Shown: positions 34,620 through 46,849 of the stretch, piece after piece | Layout of the letters: each line of letters starts with the position of its first letter | How positions within the stretch are numbered: the first letter of the stretch is position 1 | Assembly (NCBI GenBank): GCA_947000775.1 | Contig: CAMQGK010000567.1 | Span: forward strand, 7,929,001 to 7,993,000 | Reading direction: 5' to 3' | Source: Pterois miles | Lineage: Eukaryota > Chordata > Actinopteri > Perciformes > Scorpaenidae | DNA: 64,000 bases | Position numbers and translations under genes: made by a program | The notes under the pieces: generated by a model | What the model saw: only the letters and a program-made list of their open reading frames with translations | Databases searched by the model: none | What the model was told of the DNA's origin: nothing

Positions 34620-35115
34620 TAAAAGGAAAACAACCAATCAGAGCCGAGTTACAGCCTTGTGGTCTCTGAGCAGCTGTCAATCAGCTGTGACCCGGCAGCC
34701 ACGTTGAGATCAGTTGAGGAAATACTGAGCACCGTCCAGCAGCCGGAGCTAACTTTTTCATTTTACAGCTAAAAAGTACACAAGATGTTTCGGAAAACAT
34801 TTTACACAAGAAATAGTCATTACACTGACAGAATATTGATTCATATTTGATCACCGCTGCCTGGTTTGTTTCTGATCAGAGTCTATGAGTGACTGACAGA
34901 TGCCTCAATTAAATGAACAGCCAATAGGAATGCTCTCCCTGGCCTGTGATTGGTTAGTCTCCTGTCATGGGCTAGATGTTTTAAATCCTGAAACAGGGGC
35001 CACGAGGAGGTGCCAAAGTCTAGTTTCCTCTCAGAACACGTGAATCACAACATGCTGAAAGGCTATTAAGGATTTTTTAGTCCGGTGATGCCAAAAATAT
35101 TCTGCCTACAGCGGG
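34620..35115 (-). mobile_element. U1 repeat, copy 2
   Basis: Reverse complement of 7383-8010; see there for the shared blocks. It retains CAACCAATCAGAGC at one end and ATGCCAAAAATATTCTGCC at the other. Confidence 0.75.
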
Positions 35116-36501
35116 TTTAATCAGTCTGTCATGAGCCAACAAGCACAATGACACAACACTGAAACTAAAGGGAAATGGAGTGCAGCCCTCATTAATGTTA
35201 TTAATTACAACTGTGCTTTTCCTGCTGGGACATGTTCAAATGTCTGCCAGCTAAAAGGCCCAAATGTGTGGCGATGTCATACAAAAGCCAACAAAAGATC
35301 TCAAGCAAGCCTGGAATAAAATGTAAAGTCTTAACCAAACAATAATTGGGCTGTTAGCTCTCCTAGTTCCAACAGTATAACAGATACCACAAATTTCATA
35401 GACACTGTACCATTTATGAAACCTAATACAGTTACATTATTCAGTTTGCACATAGCCAGTTCTGTTGTCATTTTCATAACGGTGAAAATAAAATTCAATG
35501 TAGCCATTTTGTGCAACGTTACCCAATTAGCCAACCTAGAAACATCTAGTTTAGCAAACAGTCCTTGTCACGCGACAGAGGCTAATTATCTTGCTAAATG
35601 CTTGGTCAGTGGCCTGTTTTACACATCTAATTGATACTTGACAGGTCTTGCTTCCTCAATGAAATGGTTTCAAATTAAAAAAAAAACCCTCAGCTGCAAG
35701 TACTGACCAACCAAATTAAAACGTCTGTAACATAACCTAATTAATTAATTGATGAATTCATTAGCTACAAGTAATGTTATGTCTGTGTCACACTAAGATA
35801 TGGTTCCTTTAAATGAGGACGGATTACCGTGTTTATCAGACATGAGGTCTTGAACGCAACATGTGTTGCGTTCAAGTGATTAAGTCGTGAGGAACACCGC
35901 TGTGAAGCAACGGCAACATTAAGTTACTGTCTGCCTCTAGTCGCCACAGAGTCTAACAATTAACAAGCTAGCAAGTGGGTAACTTAACGCAAGAAATGCA
36001 CAGGCAAAATGACAGAGGAGAAAGATGAGGTTGATGAGATTACCAACATTTTTCCTCAGATATATTGATTAAATTACAATATATGGCCAAAATTATAATG
36101 TACTGTACAATATTAACGTATTATGCACCACTAAATGAGCTTCTAAGAACGTAAACAAACACGCCACATGAAGTGAAGTCTGGGCTTTCAGAAACTTTCC
36201 TCTTAGGACGTGAGAGGGTCGTTCATATGGATCTCTCTCGTAAACACGGCGCCATTGAAGGCACCACTTACCCCGGTTATACAGTAGTTTTAACAACACT
36301 TACCACTGTTTTGAAGATGTTTCCAGATTCGTAAACAACTTCTGTCCAGCTGAAACATAAAATAAAATATCCGTTCCCTCATTTGTCGTACGATTTTCTA
36401 GCGGTCGGACCGTTTAGAAACATCAACATTTATCAATTTCTCACACTTTGACGAAATTGTGAAAACCGGAAGTCGTTATCACCTCCTGCTTTTCCTTCTT
36501 C
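35116..36501. other. Unclassified non-coding sequence
   Basis: A small palindromic motif AACGCAACATGTGTTGCGTT lies near 35853-35872. No gene or repeat family recognised. Confidence 0.4.
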
Positions 36502-36533
36502 ATCTTCTTCTTCTTCTTCTTCTTCTTCTTCTT
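36502..36533. repeat. (CTT)n microsatellite
   Basis: About ten trinucleotide units. Confidence 0.95.
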
Positions 36534-38949
36534 TGAATTATTTGATTGATTGATTGATTAGCCCTATTTCCAGGCTGCCATCATGTGGTGAACACTGAAC
36601 ATTGACTAATCAAATTTATTGCTTTTTGTGTCTGCTGGCTTTCATTACTCTATTGACTTACACTCAGTCACAATTATATATTTTAGAGCCTCTCTTCATG
36701 TAATCAATATTGTGAGATTACCATAGCTACATTTCAACTTTGGTATTCTGGATAAATGTGTGTTCCCCACTGTAACCGTTAAGGAGGGCAGGCCAGACAA
36801 TGGAGATGTCAACTATAGCAGTCAGGGAGCCAGAAAAACACCAGATAAATAAACAAAAAGGTCTGATGTTTGGAAACCAATGAAAACAACATATGTCTTA
36901 AGCAGAGCTTTGACAGTTCTTTGCAAATGAGGGCAGTGTCCAGAAATTGGCCTAAATTGAAGCTAGATTGATGGTCTCTTTTTTTTGCAGAGAAAATCAA
37001 TGTTAGAAGATATGAGAGCTATGAAGCATCAGAGATAAACAGATGTGACTGTATCTATTTGTCTGTGGACATATTAATCAGGCCCAGCCCAGTAGTAGCC
37101 TGAATCAAGTCGGAAAATGAATCTCAACCCAGCCGATATGAGATTAGTTAAACAGACAGGCCCACAACTCAGATGGAAGAGGAGGCAGTAAACGTTTACT
37201 GTGTTTCAGGTTGCACACATGACGGTAAAACAAGGCCTTGATTCAGGCTGTACATTTGTACATGCAAACAATCCCAGACATAGTTTCTCATCCAGAGTGC
37301 CAACCCTCCTAAAAATAATTCAGTGCACACTAATCCAGAGCTCCCCTTTTCAATTAGTGGGAAGGTCAGGATTGTCAGAAGGAAGCGAATGAAACACAGG
37401 CTCAGGTTTTAATGAAGATCCCCACTACAGTGAGACTCTAACCTTGTGTCTGACAAGATTTCCTGATTGAAATCAAGTTAGAAAACAACCATTTCCATGT
37501 AGGATTTGATGGGTTTAGAGAATAGAGTGGAAAAATGTTGTTTGGTCTTGAACCTTTCTGTTTTAGATGCTATTATCATTCATCCTTAGCAGCTGAGAAA
37601 GGGTATGTTGACATGGGAGAGTGGTGTATGAGACATTATTTTGCAAAGCACCACCTGTCTAGCTTTTTTCCATTCATGAAATGTTAATGACACCAAAACA
37701 ACAACCAAAAATCAGCCCTACACTGACTATCCCCACAACATCCCTCTGGTGTTATTGAGTAAAGATGAGTCATTACATTAGTGTACATATTCCCAGACAG
37801 TGAAGGCTGAGGGAATGTTTATGTCTATTACAAGAAGTCTGAGACTTTATCAGCAGCTCGTTATCAATGCAGTCCTCCTTCGCCTGCTGCACTAACCAAA
37901 GTATTTAGAGATCTAGTGTTCCTGGCTGCAATATTATTCAACATTTTAAACTGACTGCTTCCCCAGACTCAAATTTCACCGGTCAGCCAGCACTTCAAGA
38001 GGTTGATTAAATAAAGAGAGCAGTTGTTACAGCTGGGGATGAATCTTCAGGCCTGAAACAAATTCCACATAATCTTTATAATGTGTGATGCTCAGTGCAA
38101 CCAAAGGATAACAGAGATGAGATGTCAAAAATGTTGCTCTCCTCCTAAGAAATGTTATTCATGAATGACTATTCTTGACAGCAGTGGAAACGTTTCATTA
38201 TGGGTTGTTGATGACAAAACTCTTTAGATTGTTGATTGATTGAAATATTATCCACATGATGATCCTTGAAACTGAACTGAACACCATCCTAGTTTTCCAT
38301 TTTATTTGTCATAGAAATAGACAGAATGCATCCCATAAAAGGAGGTCCATGCAGTGTCTCAACAGCATATGCATTTGTCACAGAAACTGCAAAGATGGCC
38401 TCCTCCTCCATGTAAAGTTATCGCTAACTACTACTCATGAGATTAATTATACCAGTTGGCTACATATCCATCCATCCATTTTGTCCAAACATGTATCCAT
38501 CTGGTTTGAGCAAAAGGATAAATACCTTACTCACTGACATTTTATACAGGCCTTCATGGTCCTCAGAGTATCATAATGACTTTGGTGACCCCATGACATT
38601 TTCCTTTAGTGCCGCCATGAGGTTCACGTTTGAGGTTCTGAGTGAAATATCTTAACAAGGATGGACTGCAATACAGTTTGGTACACACATTCTCGATCCC
38701 CTCAACTGTAATAACTGTAGATCTTCGTCAGATCAAAGCAGTGCGTCCAGTACTTTGGTTTATGGCTGAATATTTTAGAAAAATCTGAGTTTCATAGTAA
38801 TTATGACTTGGATGTTAATATGAACACTATTTACAAGGTGGAAATTGCAATAACTCATACATGACATGTGGCCTAACAGAGCTGCTAGCATGGCTGTAAA
38901 CTATGCTTTTCTGCATTTTCTCTTTCCTTTAGTGTGCTATATAGTTTTT
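36534..38949. other. Unclassified non-coding sequence, few repeats
   Basis: This is the longest stretch without any repeat copy recognised in the window (a tiny CCATCCATCC at 38468 aside). It has no coding signal. Low repeat density next to a gene can mark regulatory DNA but nothing more can be said. Confidence 0.35.
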
Positions 38950-39440
38950 TGTGCCTGTCAAAGGTCTGCAAAGTTACAAAGCCCAAAGTCCATACCAAAG
39001 GCTGTTACCCTTCCCCACAGGAACACTGTCCTGAACTGTCTGAAACACGTCGCTTTAAGTCCTGCCTTTTCTTCTGTAACGTGGTGATGTCACCAAGTAT
39101 CATATTTGCATAATGTGGCACACCCGCAAGCAAACTAGTTAGAGTGGAGCTGGAGCCCAAAAAGTTTGGTTCCGTTGACCAATCACAACAGAGTGGGCCG
39201 GCTGACCAATCAGAGCAGACTGAGGTTTTCAGTAAGTGGGGCAGGAGTTCAAACAGCATTTCAGTGCTGCAGCACAGCTGGTATGACAAAAGTTTTTTTT
39301 TTTTTTTTTTTTTTTTTACATTAAAGCATGTAAATGTATAAGATAAGATATTCCTTTATTAGTCTCACAGTGGAGAAATTCACAAAGTATGTTCTAGTAG
39401 AAACCCCCAAATTAACAAAATAGGTCATCTTTAACATTAC
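38950..39440 (+). mobile_element. U3 repeat, copy 2, with poly(T) and a nested S2 tail
   Basis: It shares GCACAGCTGGTATGACAAAAG, AAAGCATGTAAATGT, TAGTAGAAACCCCCAAA and AATAGGTCATCTTTAAC with 12470-12680. A T25 run lies at 39293-39317. A 5'-truncated S2 tail is inserted at 39341-39388. Confidence 0.65.
39341..39388 (-). mobile_element. S2 SINE 3' tail only
   Basis: On the plus strand it reads AGATAAGATATTCCTTTATT then AGTCTCACAGTGGAGAAATT, the complement of the S2 3' end, with a (TTATC)n tail. The rest of the SINE is absent, so it is a severely 5'-truncated insertion. Confidence 0.75.
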
Positions 39441-40384
39441 ACCACACAGACAAGTTTTGTGAAGATCAACAGTTTTTTTAGACTGTTTTTAGACAAATTC
39501 TGTGATCAATAACACATAATGTAACCATAAATAGTCTCAACACTTGCTGGCCGTTGGTCATACAGTAAAGGTGATGCATTACTTTGTTTGGAGTATTTGA
39601 TAGACTCACCAAACGTTGTTGTTACCTGTATAATAGACCTTATTTTTAAACCCTGTCAATGTCAGTAAAATAATTCAGCCTTAAATCTCATAGCTGCTCG
39701 ACAACTAGAGGTTTTAATAGCAAATTAGGTTTATCAGGAGAAGGAGGTGCTGCTATTTATGTGGACAATGTGTGTCTTGGGAGGTCATTAGAGCAAGCTG
39801 AGTAATTCAGTAAATAAGCTTCTGGCAAAGTCACTACACTCTCTCTTTCTAACAAGCTTGACATACCAGCAGGAAGTCAAGCTCCCGCTCAATCAACCCT
39901 GAACAAAACTCAATCCACCTGACTTGTGTGAATTGGGTTGGGGATAAGCAGCAACGCGATACAAGCTTGCAAACCAAGACAAAAAAACACAACACAGGGA
40001 AATTCAATTAAGCTTTAGCTGGAAGCATCTGATAAGTTTATGGAAATTAAAGTTTTATGTAAATCAGTTGCCTGCCTGGCCCTGTGCCAGATCACAAGGG
40101 GCTGCACTATATTGCATTCAAATTAGCAGCCCCAGAAAACTCAACGGCTATGCCTAACAAGCCCAAAAACAACATTACATGAAATCTAGAGTGCACCACA
40201 TATTATAAAAGAGGGCTCATATTATCTGCTCGTTCTTAACATCGCACCTATTGCTGTAAAAATGATTTATAACCTGTCTTTACAATTACTCAAAATTACT
40301 TCCCCGCTGCAGCTCTGCTACTGCAGTCGTTGTTTTCTAAAATCCAGTAAAAGACACACACTCTGGAGGATACATCAATATTAA
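39441..40384. other. Unclassified sequence downstream of sec14l1
   Basis: No gene or shared repeat recognised. Confidence 0.4.
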
Positions 40385-41039
40385 TGCTTGTGATAAATTC
40401 TTTATTCAAACGATTCTTCTTCCATTTCTTAGAGGACCAGACGAAGTGTGAAAGGGAAAGTACAGTATATGTGCTGAGTACTGCAGACCTGAGAGCAGTA
40501 AAGTCGCAGAGTACACTGACATCTTGTGGACAATAAAAGCAACTTCAGGGAACAGAAGCTATGTGCATTGTGCACACACTTCTTCTTTCAATCTCATTTC
40601 ATTGTATGTAAAAACGGCTGTTGTGTGAGGCACTTCATTTTGCATTCTTTGATCCAGCAGATGCACAACATGTGTAAATAAACACATTTACTGTAACTGC
40701 GAGTGAGATATCCAACATTTACTCTGTGCATTGATTTTGTTATCATATAAGGTACTATTATTTAAAAAAAGGCATCATATGAACAGGAAACTGATACTTT
40801 AAATACATAAATCCCTAGAAACAGACATCCACGAAACATTATTGATTCTACTAAAATAATAATAAGATGAAGAAAAACACTAATGTATTTATTTATAAAC
40901 ATATCTATTATGCTCTCCTCACCTTCAGATTCTCATTAAATAGTGTGAGTATCAGGCTCCCTCTGTTTGAAGGCATAAGGCACAGTCGGAGGAAGATGTC
41001 AGTAGGTTTAATGTCACTGCTGTCTTTTGCAGGCAGACG
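40385..41039 (-). other. sec14l1: sec14l1 3' UTR (proposed)
   Basis: It follows the stop codon at 41042-41040. Two minus-strand AATAAA hexamers are visible: at 40893-40888 (about 147 nt after the stop) and at 40406-40401 (about 634 nt after the stop). The distal one is followed after about 45 nt by a GT-rich stretch (GTGTGTGTC), as expected for a cleavage site, so I set the end near 40385. The end is inferred. Confidence 0.5.
40401..40406 (-). terminator. Distal polyadenylation signal candidate of sec14l1
   Basis: AATAAA on the minus strand with a downstream GT-rich element near 40350. A proximal alternative lies at 40888-40893. Confidence 0.45.
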
Positions 41040-41145
41040 CTACCTTGAGATGGTGGAGCTGGCGTGTGATTGGCTAGAGGAAGTCGTGGCAGCACTGAGC
41101 TGGGAGAAACCACTATGACTAGACTCCAGACTGGTCATGGATCCC
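41040..41145 (-). CDS. sec14l1: sec14l1 exon 16 (last coding exon)
   Basis: Encodes the C-terminal tail RGSMTSLESSHSGFSQLSAA continuing to SSTISR and a TAG stop (41042-41040). Acceptor TTACTTCTAG. The Arg codon is split with exon 15 (phase 2). The Ser/Thr-rich tail is a hallmark shared by SEC14L1 and SEC14L5. Confidence 0.95.
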
Positions 41146-44100
41146 CTAGAAGTAACAATAAACAGATATACGAGAAATGTCATGACATTATTCTCACCAA
41201 TACATGACTGTAAAAACTGTAACATACTGTATATTAGGGCTGTCTATCTAATCGTGATTAATCACAAATTAATCACACATTTTTTAATCTGTTCAAAATT
41301 AACTTTGAAGGGGGATTTTTTTTCAAGTATTAAATACTCTTATCAACATGGAAGTGGACAAATATTCTATTTTAATATTATTAAAAATCAATTAACAACA
41401 CAAAACAATGACAAATATTGTCCAGAAATGCAGGTACTGCATTTAGCATAAACAATATGCTCAAATCATAAGATAACAAATTAAAGCCCAACAGGCACAT
41501 ACAGCTGTCAGTGTGTCAGTGTGCTGACTTGACTATGACTTGCCCCAAACTGCATGTGATTATCATAAAGTGAGCATGTCTGTAAAGGGGAGACTCGTGG
41601 GTACCCAGAGAACTCATTTTTATTCACATATCTGGAGGTCAGAGGTCAAGGGACCCCTTTGAAAAAGGCCATGCCGGTTTTACCTCACCAAAATTTTGCT
41701 TAAGTTTAGAGCATTATTTAACCTCCTTCACAACAAGCTAGTTTGGTCATGGTTACCAATGGATTCCTTAGGATATCTGGTTATATGATGTCAGTATCGT
41801 CGCTTTAGCTTTAAAACTAAGACTGCTACAACCTAAAACTCACAAGTTGCTTCAATGTGTTATAGAAATTAGTGCGCAAACGCATTATTATTGTGTTATC
41901 GTGTAAGTTAACAGATAAGATATGTACAGGAAGAATAAAAAAAAAGAGAAATAACAGGTGTAAAAAGTACAAACATGTCTATACCACACAAAGAAACTAA
42001 ACTTCCAGAAATATCACTTCTTTCACTTCAACATCACGTCTTTTTTTTTTTTAAACCCACACAAGAGCCGTGCCTATGTGAAAGACTGCTTCAGTGTAAT
42101 ACAAAGAAAGCAGGAGCAGAGATATAAAGCTCAGTAGAACAAATAAACTGACCTGAAGTCATGGGAGGCCAGCACCTCGGTGTAGTACATGATCTTACAC
42201 TTGTGGGAGGAGACCTGCAGCGAGGCCAGCACATCATCCATGCGAGGCAGGCTGGAGGCGGTGCAGGCCGGGGAGCTGTGGAAGCGCCATTGGAGGATGT
42301 AGAAGCCGGGCCAGCGCGTTATGTGGGAGCCCTGTTTGAACAGAGGAAAGCTGCAGGATCAGTGGTGGAGAATTTAATTTACTTGGATGCAACAGACAGC
42401 AAACAAGGACAAATAAAGTTTAATTGAAACTGCTAGAAGACAGAAGGACTGAGAATGATCTCTCTGACCTGTACGCTCTCACCCTCCCTGCAGGTGAGGG
42501 CTTTCTCCACCATGCTGTAGTCCTGGCCCAGCACCCAGGCCCGGTCTATCAGCTGGGTGTTAACGGCCCCCGGGGACGCGATGCCATGGGCTCCCAAAGT
42601 ATCTTTCTTAGGGGGCTGTGGAGCCCTCTTTGAATGATAGATTTTGAAGATTACGTCTCCTTTAGACACGTCAAAGTCCCAGGTGATGACGGAGGATGCC
42701 TCGGTGATCTCGATCAGCATCTGCGAGAGGATGTTAAGGGGATTAGAAACGGCAGACAGCAGGCCATTTATCACATAGTTCTCTTTGGCTCTAAGGGCAG
42801 ACTCCTCAGGTGTATAGGGCAAAAAATGAACAAAACTTCCCCAGTTGATTTCTGACATTAAGACAATTATTTTTTTTATTACATTTTTTTCCTGAAAGGT
42901 CTGTTTAAATATATAAATTATGCATTATCTTATGACATATGTGCTAATTTGGCAATCCTGCTCGGGCACCTTGGCGGAGGTCTGCGCTCTCTTAGTGCCA
43001 TTCTAGTTGTTTCAGTTTGCTGACATATTAGAGTCAAAGGTTTTTACTGAGGGGAATTTGGATATCTGTTGCACGGTGGTGTAGTGGTTAGTACTGGCGC
43101 CTCACAGCAGGTTCGAATCTGGCTTGGGGCTCTTGCATGTTCTCCTCGTATTAGCGTGGGTTTTCTCTGGGTTCTTCAGCTTCCTCCAGCAGTCAAAGAC
43201 ATACAGGTTAGGTTAATTGATGACTCTCAATTATCCATAGGTGTGAATGTCTCTATGTGCTATGTTCTGCTATGTGCTCTATGTGTACTGGTGACCTGTC
43301 CAGGGCGTACCCCGCCTTCGCCCAGTGCCAGCTGGGATCAGCTCCAGCCCCCCTGCGACCCCAAACAGAATAAGCTGTGATGGATGGATTTTGAATGGAT
43401 TGGATTCAGAAAATTCAGAAAATACTGTCAAACAGCCATAAAAAGTCAATTTTCACCATGTTTTGAGGAATAAAATGTTCTACAAATCAGACTATGTATG
43501 ATATATGAACAAACCCGTCACTAAAAACCTTCAGAATATAGACAGGAAAGAAACTGCAAAGTTTGGTGTTTGTAAGTGCTACCGAAGTGGAGATTTCTGA
43601 CTCACAGTCTGAGAATAATTTTGAGAAAAAGGCCTTGAAAGATATGTATTGTAATATTAGATATATTTTACAAAACTCTAAACTTCCCCAGTTGATTACT
43701 TGCATTAAGGCAATAATTTCTTGTACTACAATTTTGTATGAACTGTTATGTTTAAATATGCAAACGAGACATTATTATTTAATGCTAGCTTTTGATGAAT
43801 TCAGGAGAAATCTACACAACACACAAAGCAGTGAATAAACAACTAAATGCGTGTTTTGGATGTTTTTTTCCACTAGTCTGAAAGGAGACATGTTATAGAA
43901 GCAAAATAGCCCAAAATCTCAAAATTGACCTACGTATAAAAACAATGTTTTTGCTTGGGGCGTCTCCCCTGCAGTGTAGACTTCCTCCTGCAGGTGTCAT
44001 CCTGTTCCACAGAATATAATCCATTACCTCACCACGCTCACCTTTATGCACTGTTAGCACAATTAGGGTGGATTTGCTCTTTGATACATGTGGATTTGAG

Positions 44101-46773
44101 AGCTGATTTAAAGGTGGAGACTGTACCTCATATGGGGCTCCCTTGAAAATACTGGCACTCTTATAGATGGAGTCAGTCAACAGGCGGTTCTCCTCGCTCT
44201 CCAGCTCTTCTGCTGTTCTGTACAGAGATTTAGGGACCATACCTCCCTCTGGTATGTCACACTGGAGACAGCAGAGGGGAAAAAAAATGACTTCAGTTGC
44301 CTACAAGGGACAACTCACACTAATGTCTCTGCTGGTTTGTAAATAAAGAGTCAAAAGAGAAGCTAAGTGACTGCTGCCTGCTACAGATTATTATTATTAT
44401 CATTTTATAAATCAACAATATTTAGGGCGGCATGCTGACGACTAAACCTCACCATGCAGTCCCCTCTAAGGAAGTCAGGGATGATTTCTTTGTCAATATA
44501 GTCCACTAGTCCTCCTGGATCCTGGTAGTCGTTCCCAGCATAAACAAGGAACTTCTTCCGGGTATTCTCATCGATCAGGGGGCTCACCTGGAAACAAGAC
44601 GCCAAGAGTCATCACAGAACGTCATCTATTCACATGTTATGAACTGTAAAAGTAAATCTGTGAATATCTGGATTATTCAGGTCTAAGAACAGGTTGGCTG
44701 GTTGATGGTGTTATTAAGCATTTCCGTGTGCAATTTATATTAATTTTATTATCATAATAAATTATACTATATGAACATCCATCCATTCATCGTCAACCGC
44801 TTTTCCCGTTAGGGGTCGCGGGGGGCTGGAGCCGATCCCAGCTGGCATTGGGCGAAGGCGGGGTTCACCCTGGACAGGTCGCCAGTCCATCGCAGGGCAC
44901 ATAGAGACAGACAACATATAGACAGACAACCATTCATGCTCACATTCACACCTAGGGGCAATTTAGACTTATGAATTAACCTAAACTGCATGTCTCTGGA
45001 CTGTGGGAGGAAGCCAGAGTACCCGGAGAAAACTCATGCTTACACGGGGAGAACATGCAAACTCCACACAGAAGAGTCCCAAGCTGGAATCGAACCTGCG
45101 ACCCTCTTGCAGTGAGGCAACAGTTAACAGCTAACCACTGCACCACCGTGCAGCCTACAATATGAACATTATTTAATTTTCTGTTAGATGATAAATAGTT
45201 ATTTCTTTCACTTTTATGGGTAGCAATGGTTACAGCCTATACTTAAAATCTGCTTATGTGCTGCCTCAATACTGCTTTTATTATTGTTTTGATTTATTTT
45301 CATATACTGTATTAGCATATTACTACTTATCTTTATGTATTTGCAGAAGGCTAGTACTACAGACTTTTGCATATTGTTGTACTGTAGCAATGATTAAATT
45401 CCCCCCATGAGGATCTGCATATTGCATGGTTTTAATTATCTTCCTCTTTGTTTCTTCTTTGTTTATCATTTGCTTATATTCACAATGTTGCACCTAGCAA
45501 GATGCAATTTCTGCATCTGTACTGAATTTCAGCCATTCTTCCACAATCAGACGATGCATTAAAACCACATTAACAGCTGAGTGCAGACAAGCTATTCTGT
45601 TACTAGGCCAACAGCTCTGGTCCAAGTTTACTTCCTGTCAGCTACTGCATTAACAACCATTGCAACAGGAAATACAAAGGGACCCATTTAGACTGTCTTT
45701 TCTCACCAGGGTCCAGAGCACTGGAAAAACTCTGGGCGCCCTCAGTATGAGCAGGCGACCCAGGGTCTCGGGGTAGTTGGCCTCCACCACCTCAATGATC
45801 CTCAGCAGAGCCTTGACACCTGGCCTCCACAGGTGACGCATGTTGAGACCCTCTAGATCCACCAGGCAAGTCCAGCAGCTGACCGGCACATTAACATGGA
45901 CATTACATCATATGCACATATGTATAGACTGCCAGAAGATAGATGGAATAATATTTAGGCACCTGATGGGTCGACCAAAGACTCTGGTGTTTTCCTCACA
46001 GCGCCTCAGTCCCTCCTCGTTGATGGACAGGACCTGGGTCACATTCATAAATTTGTAGCATTAATGTAACTGATGAAATTTTAAATGAAAATGTTCATGT
46101 GCATGTTAAGGCTTAAATATGCAGTGTGTAAGATCTGGCAAGATCTGGTGTGGTTGCAGACTGCAGCAAACTGAGCCCCTTCACTCACTTTCCCAGACTG
46201 TGGTAACGTGAGCTGCCGAGTGCAAAACCGTGGTAACACCATTCATTTGCCTCACTCAGAGGCCATCGTTACCATAATAACATTACTTTAACAGCAACGG
46301 AAGTCAGATGGCGGCTGGCGGTACGACGGTTTTGCACTCTGTGGCTCACATTACTTCTGTTAAACAAGCATGTTGGAGAACTACGGTGGCCTTCAGGTAA
46401 CAAAAACATGAAAGTCTCTGAGTCAGTGCTTGGTTTGCCCATTCTGGGGTACTGTAGAAACATGGCAGAGCAACATGGAGGACCATGTGAAGAGGACCTG
46501 CTCCATATGTTGATATGAAGGGCTTTCTAAGCGAACAAAAGCAATTCTTAGCTCCAGGTGACTAAACGCTAATGACAACATAGTTATGAATATTATATTC
46601 CATTTCTGCTAATAGATCCCCTGAAATGTTACACACTGTTCCTTTAAATCTTGTGCATGTATTCATGTCACCTGTCTCAGCAGCACCTCCTCCCCTAAGG
46701 CTCGCACCAAGCCCTTAGTGTCCATTTGCCCCAGACGCAAGATATACAGAGGACGGCCATCTAAACCACACAC

Positions 46774-46849
<76 letters not shown>

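Noticed and set aside
42433..42858. Single 141-residue protein starting MSEINWGSF
   Set aside because: The first and last parts are intron read-through; splice borders at 42720 and 42469 and homology define exon 14 only.
43563..43838. 91-codon plus-strand frame in intron 13
   Set aside because: It lies in a diverged repeat shared with 42839-42945; no protein family fits.
44273..44583. Assignment of the gene to sec14l5
   Set aside because: Exon 11-16 residues (for example the FKGAPYE, KRAPQPPKKDTLGAH and SGFSQLSAATTSSS stretches) agree with SEC14L1 and differ from SEC14L5.
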